From NCBI RefSeq assembly GCF_013285385.1, contig NZ_CP054213.1:1-64000 (forward strand): a stretch of 64,000 nt of DNA, given 5' to 3'. The position numbers and the translations under genes were made by a program. The stretch is from Paramixta manurensis. Its GTDB lineage: Bacteria; Pseudomonadota; Gammaproteobacteria; Enterobacterales; Enterobacteriaceae. Position 1 is the first letter of the stretch, and each line of letters begins with the position of its first letter. Below the pieces are notes generated by a model. That model had not been told where the DNA came from. It did no database searches and saw nothing but the letters and a program-made list of their open reading frames with translations. Positions 26,444 to 36,364 of this stretch are shown here, piece by piece.

Positions 26444-29400
26444 TTAACGTTCTTTCTGAATGTCTCTGACCCTGTCCGGCAGCGGCATATCCCGCTCCGG
26501 CTCACGTCCGCGGGACGCTTCCGGCAACCGGGGTACGCCCTGCCGCTCAAGCGCCCGCGCGGCGCTGGCCAGCCCCTGCTCTGAGAGATCCTGCTGCTGT
26601 GCTTTTGATGAAAGCCTTTCAGCACGCTGTTCTTCCTGAATCTGCCTCAGCACGGATACCGGAACATCAGAACCGGCCGGTATCTCAGCAGGCAGACGTA
26701 CGCCAGCCGGTAGCGGGTTCGCCGACAGCGCACTGACCACCGAATGCAGAACGGCATCGTCAGGCAGGCCGGCATTTTTCGCCAGGGCATGGGAGGCGAG
26801 ACGCACCAGGGCAGTATAGTCCGGGACGTTCTCTCCGGGGAGCGAAGGCACCTTCTCCTTCATGGCCTCAGCAATGCGCGCCGCCATCCGGTCAGAAAGC
26901 ACCGACCGTTCCTTGTCCGACGAGTCCGGCAGTGTTACAGGCGACTCTGTACCGAGTTTGTTCGCCACCTCCCGTGCGGCAATGAGCGCGGATTTATTCT
27001 CCTGTTCCGGCACATCCGGGGGCAGGATACGTAAAAACGCCTGCAGCTCGGTCTGAACCAGATGAAGCAGCGTGGCATCCGGTCGCCGGCTCTTGTCCGG
27101 CAGACCGCCCGCGACCTTAAGCAACTGCGCTGAAGGCGTTCGGGCCCCCGTCAGCAGCAGGACGCCGGCGTCCGGGTTCGCGCGCGCGGCGTCAAGGGCC
27201 TGAGCCATATCGCTGACAATCACCGTTTCGCCGCTGCGGCTTTTCTGCAAAACAGCCGCCTGCCCGCCCGGCGTCATCATATGCCTGACCTCACCGGCTC
27301 TTATCCTGCCGGTTTCCGGCTGCAGCGGCAGCATGGCCAGCCCCGCCGTTTTACCGTTTCCGTCATACACCGGCAGCGCCAGGTGAGCGTCAGGAAACTT
27401 TCTCGTCGGAGGGATAACCCGGGCAGGTACAGCACTGTTCCCGAGTCCCTGTTCACGCAAAAACGTCCGGCCAATCGCCGTTCTGGCCAGCGGCTGTCCC
27501 ATTGCCCATATTTGCCGGGCCTGCGCTCTCTCGGGTTCAGGGTGAATGGCATCGTGGGCAGTGACGGGCCCCTTATCCCGCTCTTTCAGCGTATCCATCC
27601 AGTCATTCACGCCATCGGTGACGACCTGAACATGGTCCCGGGCGCGCGAGGCGTTGATATAAAAGGCCCGCATACCACTCATGCGTTTACGCGCGCCTTC
27701 CGTGCCTTCCAGGACGATGTCGTAGTTTGCGCTGGCGCCCTGACCGCCGTATCCGGTCACCGCCCAGGCATAATCGACGTGGCGGTCGGCGGTCACGGTG
27801 AGCGGATCGATCGTTTTGCTTCCGTCCCGGTTTTTCAGCACGATTTCGCCGTTGTCGCGCAGTTGCTCGACACGGTACTGCTCGTGGGCTGCGTGTCCGG
27901 CCAGCTTCTGCGTTTTGGTCATCCGCACCTGGTCGCCTTCGCGGAGCTCTATCTCCCGGCGGTCAAACACCTCGATTTCGGTGGCATTCAGCTCCTGCGG
28001 CGAGTAGTAATGTATCCGTCCCGCCTCATCCCGCAGCAGTACCCTGTCTCCCCCCTTATCGATGCCGGTAACGCTGAGATAGCGATCGTTCGCCTGGACA
28101 ACCTGACCGGGTTTCCAGTCCTGAATGCGGTTAAAGTCGTGGCGCCCGCCGGTGATGCGCTCAAGTACGGGAATGATTACCGCCTTTTGGCCCAGTTCCC
28201 GGCTTTCCACCATCGCCCGATGGATGCCACTGTTGACAGCCCGGCGGTCCGCGTTAAGTTGGACCAGTATCATGGTCTGTTCCCGGGCCGCATCCGTCCG
28301 GCTCATATAATCCGCCACAATAAAGCTGACCGGATCTTTCGTTTCAGCCACCGATTTCGCCGGCGCAACCGTCCCCGGCCTGCGGGGAACGGTCAGCGGT
28401 GAAACGCTGCTGATTTTTTCCAGCGCGGCGCCCGCCTTGTTCTCAATCACGCTGTAGACCGCTGATTTCAGGTTTGCATCGCGCTGACGAACAATTTCCT
28501 TCATCACGGCCACATCGATCGGGCTGCGCTCCTGCATCAGCTGGAAGGGCGCGCCGCTTTCAGGTGACTCCAGCTGCGCGACGTCGCCAACCGGCACGGC
28601 TCGCCCGTCGCCTGCCGTGATGGCCCGGTAGGCCGCGGCGGTATCCTGGTTACCGATCATGGAGGATTCATCGATTAGAAACAGGGTCCTGTCATAGCGC
28701 ACCGTTTCGCCGGCTGCGGTGCGCTGCTGCCAGTCCGTCACGAAAGATTTCAGCGTTTGCGCCTCGATGCCGTTATCGCGCATCTCCTTTACCGCCCGGT
28801 GCGTGGGGGCAAGACCGATAATGACCGGCCTGTCTCCCTCCGGTAACGTGTCGATAGCCGCCTGAACGGCGCGGAACTGCGTGGTTTTACCGGTTCCCGC
28901 ATACCCCTGAACCGCCGTAAAACGGTCGGTGCTTTGCAGGATCAGTGAGGTGGCCACCTTCTGTCCCTGCGTCAGGCCGTCCAGCAGAGCCGGCGCGATA
29001 TTCGCCATCAGCGGCGTCTGCGTGTTTTTTCCGTCCGTGATGGCCGCAACAATTTCTTTCTCCATCTCCCAGGTGGCGCGGGCGACAAATCGTGGCTCGC
29101 CCTTCACCCTGACCGGGATCAGGTCGCCCTCTTTCACCTGACGGGCCACCTCCAGGCGCAGGGCGCCGACATTACTGATGAAGCCACCTGCAATATCCAG
29201 CAGCTTCGCCTCTGAGAAAGATACGTCCCGCATCTGCGCAATGCTTCGTGTGACGGCTTTCTGTGTGTCCGTCAGCAGTGCTGCGTTAAGCGTGTTCAGT
29301 GCTTCTCCGGCGTCGTCTTTACCGCTGGCCTGCTGTACCAGGGCAAGCGGTGAACGCCCCGTTCGCATCCGGGCGAGTTTATCTTCGGCCCGGTGCAGGG

Positions 29401-32110
29401 CTTCACCGGTAAAGATCTCAGCCTGGCTGCCTGACTGTGCCAGCGCGTTCATCATGTTAGAGGACAGGTCACGGCCATTCAGGCTGGCCAGTACGGTCCC
29501 CTGCTCATTATCACGGGCGCCTGGGGCGCTGACGTACCCGTGTGTCACGTACAGCGGGCGATCGGCGCGGACCGTCAGGGGGTGCTTCTGTCCTTCACGT
29601 GTCAGGGTCAGCTCACCGTTTTCGACCGCCGTCACCGTCAGGCGATCGCGGGCCCGGAGGCCTGCCTGCTTATCCCCCGCCACCGCAAACAGCCGCTCAC
29701 CCGGCGCCACGCTAAGCTTTTCCTGCGTAAACGCGCGCCAGTCCCCGTTTAGTGCGCTCAGCTTTACGCGGGAAAGCACACCGTCGCTGTCTATGAGCGA
29801 CAGCATGCGTGTGTCGTCATGGACACGGTCAACAATATAATGGCGGGTTTCATTTTTCTCCGAACGGTCTTCCAGCACCATCCCCGGGCGGTAAGAGGAC
29901 GCAAGTTTGCGTTCCTTTGCCGTAATGAATACCGGCGTGCGCGCCTCGATGACAACCCCCTCCCTGTCAAGCTTTCCGGCGTTCTGCAGCGCGTCGCGAA
30001 TGATGCCGGTCAGCTGTTGCTGCTCGCGGGCCCCCACAACAGCGGCAGTGACCGGGTTATCAGGGCTGCTCAGTTCGGCAAACCGTTCCGCCAGGGCATG
30101 ATAGCGATCGCGTTTGTCCGTAATACTGATAACTCTGGCCTCAAGCCCTGCTGAGGGTTCCGTCAGACCATGACGCGGCACGCCTGACGTCGACAGAACG
30201 GAAAGGGCGTTCGCATTAGACTGCCGCCCGGCGCTGTCCAGGAACAAGAGCTGCGCATTCTTTTCCCGTGCCTCACCGGTCAGGACGAGCATCTCTTTCA
30301 ACCCCAGCTTTTCCGCGCCTTCAATGATGAGCGTACTCTGGGGAGACAGGCTGAACGTGCTGTCCAGCACGCGGCTGCGCTGAAGAATATTGCCCTTCAG
30401 TATTTTCGATTTCTCAAGGCTCATCGCGCGCTCTACTGAACTGGCCAGCACCCTGACTTCCCGCCCCGCCTTGCGTGACATTGTCACCAGTTCCTCCGTC
30501 GTTTCACGCAGGCGCTGGACGGATGCCGGCGCGTTCAGGATGGCAATCGGTTCGTGCTCTGCCGATTTAAGATGTGCCGGCGCCGCGTCTGCGGGCGAAC
30601 GGAACCGGATAACCCGGTTTTCCTTAACGATATCTGCGGCCAGCGCCTGAACCGAAAGCTCGTCAAGTAAATGAATGCCCGACGTGAATACGCCTTTATC
30701 ACCGTCGAGAGGCACAAGCAGGTTCTCACTGATGGCCTGGTCAATCGCGCGCCGCAACGCCGGAATGGTATGCTGCTCACTGCCGGCATGGTGTGCCGTC
30801 ATCAGTAAATCACCGTACGTAAAACGCGTGCGGCTGTCGCTCAGAACGGAAATCGCTTCACGGACCGTGTCAATGATGTCCGCCGGCGAGGGAGACTCGT
30901 CCCCGGAGATAATGCGCGTGGCTTCGCGTGCCCGCGCCGCCTGCATCACCCCGTCAATATCAAAACCGGTTCCTTCCATCTGCCGTTGCCAGCGCGCCTG
31001 AAGGCGCGAGCGACCGTCCGTCGTTTCAGGTTTAACAATCGGCTGCTCCTGCTCCGGCACCGCCGGGGAGCCGGGTAATTGTTCCTGTAACGCCCCGCCC
31101 GGCTCACCGTTTTCAGGCGTCTTTTCATTATGACTGGCATCGGTCTGCCGGTGCTCCGTTTCCGGCAGTGCCGGAGACGCGGGGACAGGCTCACGCGGCT
31201 CCCGGCTTTCCGGAAGTCGTGGTGAACCGGAAGGCGCTGACACCGTCTTCTCAGGTGAAGAAACCACCGGTTCATCGGAGTCTCTGAGACGGCTGATATC
31301 CTGTTTACGCTGGCGCGTATCGAGGGCGGCCACGTCACGGCTTTTCAGCGAGGCCTCTTCGCCGACCTGTCCGATAATTTCCCGGTGGCGCGATGAAAAC
31401 TCATCAAGCACTTCTTCTGTGAAACCTTTGATCTCCCACAGCTCATGCCTGCCGCCGGTGAGTTCGGTCTCGTAACCCAGCGCCTCGGTTTTACTCTTAA
31501 GCGAGTTACGATAGATTTTTCCGAACGAAACCTGGTGGCGATACATGGTTTCGATAAACCCGGCCCCGTGGATATAGTCGGTAGCCAGTGCCTTCCACTT
31601 CCCCTCCAGTTCAGTTACGTTCGCCAGCACGGCGTGGGTATGGATCATGGGATCGAGATTACGTGACGTATCGTGAGTGAAAAGCGCCGCCACCATTTTT
31701 CCTGTCGGCACAATACTGGTGACGCCATCTTTCGTATCCCGTGCGGTGACCATTTGTTCGATAACTGACAGTGTTTCTTTTACCGCTTCATGGTGCGCCT
31801 CCAGCAGACGTTTATCGCCGCCGGCCAGGATAAGCAGTGAAATGCTTTTAGGTGCGGAGAAGGTAAAGTCGTGCCCCGGACGGTGTACGTGACTACCCTG
31901 AACGTCTTTACCCAGCTCAGTGCCGTCAGGCAGCCTGCCGTGAAGAACGTTAGTGAACGTATCCAGGTCAACCGGACCTTCCAGACCCAGTTCACGCGCG
32001 CCCTCGCCGAGCCACTGGCTTTCCAGATCGTCGAGAAAATAATAGTTGTCCTTACTGCTGTAATAACCGGCAGCGTCTGAGGCGGACGCCACGGGAGCAA
32101 CAGTCATCAT
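26444..32110 (-). CDS. traI: TraI conjugative relaxase/helicase (MOBF)
   Basis: 1888 residues, slightly longer than F TraI (1756). The relaxase domain has the four tyrosines Y16, Y17, Y23, Y24 exactly as in F, and the metal histidines H146, H157, H159 (HTHAVLAN). The C-terminal RecD-like helicase has Walker A GYAGTGKTTQ near residue 1070 and Walker B FLIDESSMIG. It nicks oriT, stays bound to the 5' end and unwinds the plasmid. Residues 280-380 are a Pro/Glu-rich linker. Its ATG overlaps the traD stop. The nic site it should recognise is at 59926-59939. Confidence 0.97.
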   Translation of the reverse strand: MMTVAPVASASDAAGYYSSKDNYYFLDDLESQWLGEGARELGLEGPVDLDTFTNVLHGRLPDGTELGKDVQGSHVHRPGHDFTFSAPKSISLLILAGGDKRLLEAHHEAVKETLSVIEQMVTARDTKDGVTSIVPTGKMVAALFTHDTSRNLDPMIHTHAVLANVTELEGKWKALATDYIHGAGFIETMYRHQVSFGKIYRNSLKSKTEALGYETELTGGRHELWEIKGFTEEVLDEFSSRHREIIGQVGEEASLKSRDVAALDTRQRKQDISRLRDSDEPVVSSPEKTVSAPSGSPRLPESREPREPVPASPALPETEHRQTDASHNEKTPENGEPGGALQEQLPGSPAVPEQEQPIVKPETTDGRSRLQARWQRQMEGTGFDIDGVMQAARAREATRIISGDESPSPADIIDTVREAISVLSDSRTRFTYGDLLMTAHHAGSEQHTIPALRRAIDQAISENLLVPLDGDKGVFTSGIHLLDELSVQALAADIVKENRVIRFRSPADAAPAHLKSAEHEPIAILNAPASVQRLRETTEELVTMSRKAGREVRVLASSVERAMSLEKSKILKGNILQRSRVLDSTFSLSPQSTLIIEGAEKLGLKEMLVLTGEAREKNAQLLFLDSAGRQSNANALSVLSTSGVPRHGLTEPSAGLEARVISITDKRDRYHALAERFAELSSPDNPVTAAVVGAREQQQLTGIIRDALQNAGKLDREGVVIEARTPVFITAKERKLASSYRPGMVLEDRSEKNETRHYIVDRVHDDTRMLSLIDSDGVLSRVKLSALNGDWRAFTQEKLSVAPGERLFAVAGDKQAGLRARDRLTVTAVENGELTLTREGQKHPLTVRADRPLYVTHGYVSAPGARDNEQGTVLASLNGRDLSSNMMNALAQSGSQAEIFTGEALHRAEDKLARMRTGRSPLALVQQASGKDDAGEALNTLNAALLTDTQKAVTRSIAQMRDVSFSEAKLLDIAGGFISNVGALRLEVARQVKEGDLIPVRVKGEPRFVARATWEMEKEIVAAITDGKNTQTPLMANIAPALLDGLTQGQKVATSLILQSTDRFTAVQGYAGTGKTTQFRAVQAAIDTLPEGDRPVIIGLAPTHRAVKEMRDNGIEAQTLKSFVTDWQQRTAAGETVRYDRTLFLIDESSMIGNQDTAAAYRAITAGDGRAVPVGDVAQLESPESGAPFQLMQERSPIDVAVMKEIVRQRDANLKSAVYSVIENKAGAALEKISSVSPLTVPRRPGTVAPAKSVAETKDPVSFIVADYMSRTDAAREQTMILVQLNADRRAVNSGIHRAMVESRELGQKAVIIPVLERITGGRHDFNRIQDWKPGQVVQANDRYLSVTGIDKGGDRVLLRDEAGRIHYYSPQELNATEIEVFDRREIELREGDQVRMTKTQKLAGHAAHEQYRVEQLRDNGEIVLKNRDGSKTIDPLTVTADRHVDYAWAVTGYGGQGASANYDIVLEGTEGARKRMSGMRAFYINASRARDHVQVVTDGVNDWMDTLKERDKGPVTAHDAIHPEPERAQARQIWAMGQPLARTAIGRTFLREQGLGNSAVPARVIPPTRKFPDAHLALPVYDGNGKTAGLAMLPLQPETGRIRAGEVRHMMTPGGQAAVLQKSRSGETVIVSDMAQALDAARANPDAGVLLLTGARTPSAQLLKVAGGLPDKSRRPDATLLHLVQTELQAFLRILPPDVPEQENKSALIAAREVANKLGTESPVTLPDSSDKERSVLSDRMAARIAEAMKEKVPSLPGENVPDYTALVRLASHALAKNAGLPDDAVLHSVVSALSANPLPAGVRLPAEIPAGSDVPVSVLRQIQEEQRAERLSSKAQQQDLSEQGLASAARALERQGVPRLPEASRGREPERDMPLPDRVRDIQKER

Positions 32111-34674
32111 CGTTCGTATCCTCCGGGTTCATGATGGTCGCCTGGCGCCTCATACGCCTCATGGTCATGGCGATGGCGCAGGATGTTCTGTTCTTCGTCA
32201 GCCATACGCTGCGAGGCCATGCCGTACTGCTCCGCATAAGCCTCTTCGCGGCTTTCCGGCGCGGTTTTCTGCGCCCCTGCCGTGCGCAGCGTGAGCTCGC
32301 CGTCCTCACCGGCAGTCACTTCCATCTGCAGCTGCGGGGGTTCACCCGGCGCATCAGCCACGCCCTCACCGGAGCCGGCGTTCGCCGCCGCGGTCTGACG
32401 TTTAAAGCGGTTAAGCATCTCAAGCGCATTCATGCCGCTGCCGGCTGATTTCACCGGCGGCGTGACGGCGTTTGCCAGCGGTTGCTCCTGTGTCACGGGC
32501 GCGTTCGCTCTCTCTGCAGACGGGGAAGTTTCCGGCGCAGCCACCGGTTTCCCGGCCGGCGACGCACGCTCAGTCTGATCCGGGCGTTTGAACGCCCGGA
32601 CGTTCGCGGGAAGCGGCTGTGGTCCGGTTTCTGACGCGCCGGTTTTCCCGACCGGGGCTGGCGGGGTATCGGGCACGGAAGGTTGTGCCTTTTTTACTGC
32701 CTGTGCGGCATCCGGTTTCATCGCGGCGTCACCGGAGGTGCCTGCCCGGGAATTAAACGTCGTCGGCGGCACGGCGGGCTGGCTGGCGCTGACGTTTGCT
32801 GGGGAGGCATCCGCGCTTTTCTCCAGAATTTCCTCCCCGGTAGGAAAACGGATACCGGCATTTGTGGCGCTGCGTTCGTTGCCGGCGATGATGCGCTCCA
32901 GCTCCGGACTCAGGTTGTCGCGAAAATCGCGCTCGACGAGGGCCGGGTGATATTTTTTCTGCTTCCGGTACTTCAGGCTCAGCTTCACCACTGGATATTC
33001 GCCCGGGAGACGCACGTAAAAACGCAGGTTCGGCATCTTCATTACTTGGTCATAATCGACGATCGGCTCATTGACCTTGTCCCGGCTGAGCGAGATACCG
33101 TCACGGATCTGGTCGAGGCCAAAGCTGTTCTGCTCGCGCGCCTCACGCCGGCGCTGATGGCCCAGTTCGTCTTCCACTATTTTGGCTACCTCGGCGCTTG
33201 GGGAACGGCCATAGGCGCGGGTGTTGAGAAGGTCAAAAATGGCTTTGGCCATCTCGCGACCGTAGATGTGCACCAGTTGCGGGATGTTCTGGATGCCCAG
33301 CACGAAGCAGCCGCCGAACTTACGCGCTTCGGCCAGCGTTTCGTTCAGCTCCGGGATTTTCTGCAGGCTGGCTATCTCATCGCCGACGAACCATACACGC
33401 CGGTCGCTGTTCTCACCCATGCTCTGCAGGAGCAGCGTGGCCAGTGACAGCCACATGGAAATAAGCGGACGCACGGCTTTGCGGTGCCGGGCCGTCGTGG
33501 AAATGAACAGCCAGCTGCTGTCGTACCGTGCGTCGGTCATCCACTCCCGGATGCTGAACGCCGGTTTGCCTTCCTTATCCAGCCCCTGCAGGTAGCGAAG
33601 CGACTTGGCGTAGTTGGTCAGCACCGAACGGATGGAGATGGCCGTCTTTTCGATTTTCTCCTCAACCAGGTTGGCCGAAGGGGTGTTCTTCAGAAACTCG
33701 CGCAGGCTTTTCAGGTCGATGGAGAGCAGGGTCTTCAGGAACGTTTCAATGCTCCTGTCCGGGCGGGCCGCAAACTGCATGGCACCGTCGCTGAAGATGG
33801 TACGTGAGGACGACACCCAGAACGGGTCAGAGTCCCCTTCCACCGGCATCAGCGCCGCCGTCATGTTTTCGTAATCGACCACATCCAGGCATTCACGCCA
33901 GAGCTCCCAGTTCTCACAACGACTGTCGTGAGGATTAAGGATCCTGTCGGTACGCGGGTTGTAGTGCGTTTCGATAAAGGTACCGCCCGAGTCGTAGATA
34001 ATGGCGCGGTCACCACGATGGCGGATGTAGTCCAGCAGCCAGCGGATAAGCGTGGATTTACCGACGCCGATGGTGCCGTGGATGAGAAAATTCATGACCT
34101 CGGCATTCCTGACCATGTGCAGGCCGCCAATCTGCAGATCGGACTTCTCGCCAGCCTTTTTCAGCAGGCGATTCACTTCGCGCAGATCATCGGTCAGCTT
34201 CATCCCGGAGATGAACTCGTCTTCGCTTTCTTTTTTGCCGATGCGCCCCACGTACCAGGTCACACCTAAAAACAACAGGCCACATGTCAGCCCGCAAGCG
34301 ATGGCAATAAAACGCAGCCTGAGCAGGAACTGGCGTCCCATGTCCTGCATCCACACATTGGTCAGTAACTGAGCCGGTGTCAGCCTGATGCTGCAGAGCG
34401 GCCCTGACGCATTGCAGTGCCAGAAGATATCCCATGTGGCACTTTCCGTTCCCGGCGCAATGCCCAGCAGTGAGGACGTGGGCCAGGCGCACCAGTACCA
34501 GAACCCGTTTCGCAGCACATCATCCGGCGTGGTGATCCAGAAAAGCACACACGTGGCGCCCAGAAACAGCAGTAAAAGCCAGTGAAATATCCAGTTGTTA
34601 ACTTGGGCAAACATGCGCAGACGGTAGGCCGTTATCTGGCCCCCCTGCGTCAGAAATTTGGGTATAAAGCTCAT
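32107..34674 (-). CDS. traD: TraD type IV coupling protein
   Basis: 855 residues. MSFIPKFLTQGGQITAYRLR aligns with the start of F TraD, with GGAGC 7 bases upstream. Two membrane segments lie in the first 160 residues. Walker A HGTIGVGKST is near 200; Walker B region is VWFVGDEIASLQ. The C-terminal 230 residues are Pro/Ala-rich and longer than in F. An inner-membrane ATPase that delivers the relaxosome to the secretion channel. The frame is open for 19 further codons upstream, without a ribosome site. Confidence 0.95.
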   Translation of the reverse strand: MSFIPKFLTQGGQITAYRLRMFAQVNNWIFHWLLLLFLGATCVLFWITTPDDVLRNGFWYWCAWPTSSLLGIAPGTESATWDIFWHCNASGPLCSIRLTPAQLLTNVWMQDMGRQFLLRLRFIAIACGLTCGLLFLGVTWYVGRIGKKESEDEFISGMKLTDDLREVNRLLKKAGEKSDLQIGGLHMVRNAEVMNFLIHGTIGVGKSTLIRWLLDYIRHRGDRAIIYDSGGTFIETHYNPRTDRILNPHDSRCENWELWRECLDVVDYENMTAALMPVEGDSDPFWVSSSRTIFSDGAMQFAARPDRSIETFLKTLLSIDLKSLREFLKNTPSANLVEEKIEKTAISIRSVLTNYAKSLRYLQGLDKEGKPAFSIREWMTDARYDSSWLFISTTARHRKAVRPLISMWLSLATLLLQSMGENSDRRVWFVGDEIASLQKIPELNETLAEARKFGGCFVLGIQNIPQLVHIYGREMAKAIFDLLNTRAYGRSPSAEVAKIVEDELGHQRRREAREQNSFGLDQIRDGISLSRDKVNEPIVDYDQVMKMPNLRFYVRLPGEYPVVKLSLKYRKQKKYHPALVERDFRDNLSPELERIIAGNERSATNAGIRFPTGEEILEKSADASPANVSASQPAVPPTTFNSRAGTSGDAAMKPDAAQAVKKAQPSVPDTPPAPVGKTGASETGPQPLPANVRAFKRPDQTERASPAGKPVAAPETSPSAERANAPVTQEQPLANAVTPPVKSAGSGMNALEMLNRFKRQTAAANAGSGEGVADAPGEPPQLQMEVTAGEDGELTLRTAGAQKTAPESREEAYAEQYGMASQRMADEEQNILRHRHDHEAYEAPGDHHEPGGYER

Positions 34675-34902
34675 GTGTTGCTCCGGAAGACGTGCAGGCG
34701 CAGCCCGCCCCGTAGGGGGCAGGCTGTACATCGCGGGAAAAGGAACAGGGCTGCGGCGCAGCCCGCTTGGGTTACTTAACGGGGAGGGCTGGAGACGAAC
34801 GACACAGTTACCGACCCGAACTGAGGGACATCATTGTGGATGCGGTAGATTCTCTCGTGACAGGGAGCTGACCTGCCGACACGTCCATTTCGTCCCGGTG
34901 GG

Positions 34903-35652
34903 TTACATCATTCCGGCGACTGATTTCGCCAGCTGTGCTTCCAGTACCGGCTTCGCCTCTTCAAATTTCAGGTTAACCTTGTTGGCATTTGATACCACGC
35001 GTGTCTGGTATTTCATGCGGTCGCCCTGCTCGCTGCTGGTCTGCAGTTTGACGCCGGAACTTCCCTGCTGCAGCGCCGCGACATTGTCGGTGGTTACTGC
35101 TGCTTTGGTACGTTCGGAGATTTGCAGATCGGTCACCATTGTATAATTCACATCTTCGACCATTGAATCTGCTGCCAGCCCAATAAGCCCCGCCGCCAGA
35201 CCAACGCCCAGTGTCGCGCCGGCAGAATTGCTGTTGTAAGCGGTAATTCCCGCACCCAGCGCAGCACCTGTCGCTGCGCCCTCATAACCCGTTGAGAGAA
35301 ACCCCTGAGACTGGCGCAGGTCCATTTTATCCGCCCTGAGAACGTTAGCCTGTATCCAGTACCAGGCGGCATCCGGAGAGGCCGTGATGGTATACCCTTT
35401 AGCCGTGAGATCCTGTGCGAGCATGGTTTGCAGGTCGCTCATATCCTTATCGGATGTATTCCGCACCTGTAGAAAAACGGTTTTTTCACTGGAAGGTTCA
35501 AGCCAGACGGTCTGGCTCATCTGGGTTTTTACATCAAGGTTGCGTTTTTTGATTGCGGTACCCACTGCGCTACATCCGGAAAGCACCAGACATGAAGCAG
35601 CCACAGCCGCCACAAAAGTTTTGCGGTTTTTCAATTGCTGTATCCTTGTCAA
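34903..35652 (-). CDS. traT: TraT surface-exclusion lipoprotein
   Basis: 249 residues. The lipobox LVLSGC places the lipidated cysteine at 27. The mature part follows F TraT closely (AIKKRNLDVKTQMSQTVWLE, YNSNSAGATLGVGLAAGLIG, TRVVSNANKVNLKFEEAKPV). It forms an outer-membrane complex that blocks mating with cells that already hold the plasmid. It lies between the traS-like gene and traD, as in F. The 228-bp gap to traD (34675-34902) has no gene. Confidence 0.95.
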   Translation of the reverse strand: MTRIQQLKNRKTFVAAVAASCLVLSGCSAVGTAIKKRNLDVKTQMSQTVWLEPSSEKTVFLQVRNTSDKDMSDLQTMLAQDLTAKGYTITASPDAAWYWIQANVLRADKMDLRQSQGFLSTGYEGAATGAALGAGITAYNSNSAGATLGVGLAAGLIGLAADSMVEDVNYTMVTDLQISERTKAAVTTDNVAALQQGSSGVKLQTSSEQGDRMKYQTRVVSNANKVNLKFEEAKPVLEAQLAKSVAGMM

Positions 35653-35764
35653 ATAAAAAGCGGGGCAGGCGCGCCCCGAAGCACATGCGTTTAACTTAAT
35701 GAATCAGGAGGGAAAACCCTTCCGGCAGTGTGCCAGGAAGGGTATCGGCAGAAAGTGGTAATAC

Positions 35765-36340
35765 TTAAATTTTTTTAATCAGAGAACTGATTTTTTCGAG
35801 AGCTAAACCTGAACCAATTCGATTAACTTCCATTCCAACAACAATATTAACGATGAAAAATAAAGCTAGCTCAGAAGCTGGCACTCCAAAAGCCATCCAC
35901 GAAATGAATCCTGACGATATAGTCGAAAGAAGCATAAAAACCAAAAAGAAAGTAATCGTGCGCTTAACGACTCTCTTCAAATGGCTCAAAATTAATGAGC
36001 TCTGCCGAACATTTTCAGGGATGGTTAGATACGCTATGAGGTTGTTGTAAGTCATTAGAGAGAAAAACAAACCAATAATGGCAGTAGGTACAACTACTAC
36101 CCAACCATCCGACGTCAGAAATTTGAGGAAGCCTTCAGAATAAACATCTGGATACCTCTGTGAGTCAACTAAATAGAAAATCATTGTACTAACAAAGCTC
36201 AAGACAACAGATATAACGGGTATGAAAAAACACTTTTTGAGCAAATCAGAACTGGAGGGAATAACTCGGTCTCCCGATGAAAGTTTATCAGTAAGTATTG
36301 CCATATCTGCATCAATTTCTGCTTTAGTGAAATTAGCCAT
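35765..36340 (-). CDS. TraS-position membrane protein (putative entry exclusion)
   Basis: 191 residues with about four membrane helices (IPVISVVLSFVSTMIFYLV, WVVVVPTAIIGLFFSLMTYN, FFLVFMLLSTISSGFI, ALFFIVNIVVGMEV). AT-rich compared with its neighbours. Sequence similarity to F TraS is not evident, but traS genes are highly variable and the position traG-traS-traT is preserved. TraS recognises incoming TraG and gives entry-exclusion specificity; that role is inferred from position. Confidence 0.65.
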   Translation of the reverse strand: MANFTKAEIDADMAILTDKLSSGDRVIPSSSDLLKKCFFIPVISVVLSFVSTMIFYLVDSQRYPDVYSEGFLKFLTSDGWVVVVPTAIIGLFFSLMTYNNLIAYLTIPENVRQSSLILSHLKRVVKRTITFFLVFMLLSTISSGFISWMAFGVPASELALFFIVNIVVGMEVNRIGSGLALEKISSLIKKI

Positions 36341-36364
36341 ATTCCCTCTCCCATTAGATTCTAC

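Noticed and set aside
27281..28402. Long plus-strand frame (373 codons) opposite traI, and several others opposite tra genes
   Set aside because: Each lies wholly inside a well-supported minus-strand gene, and its translation looks like an antisense shadow of GC-rich codons.
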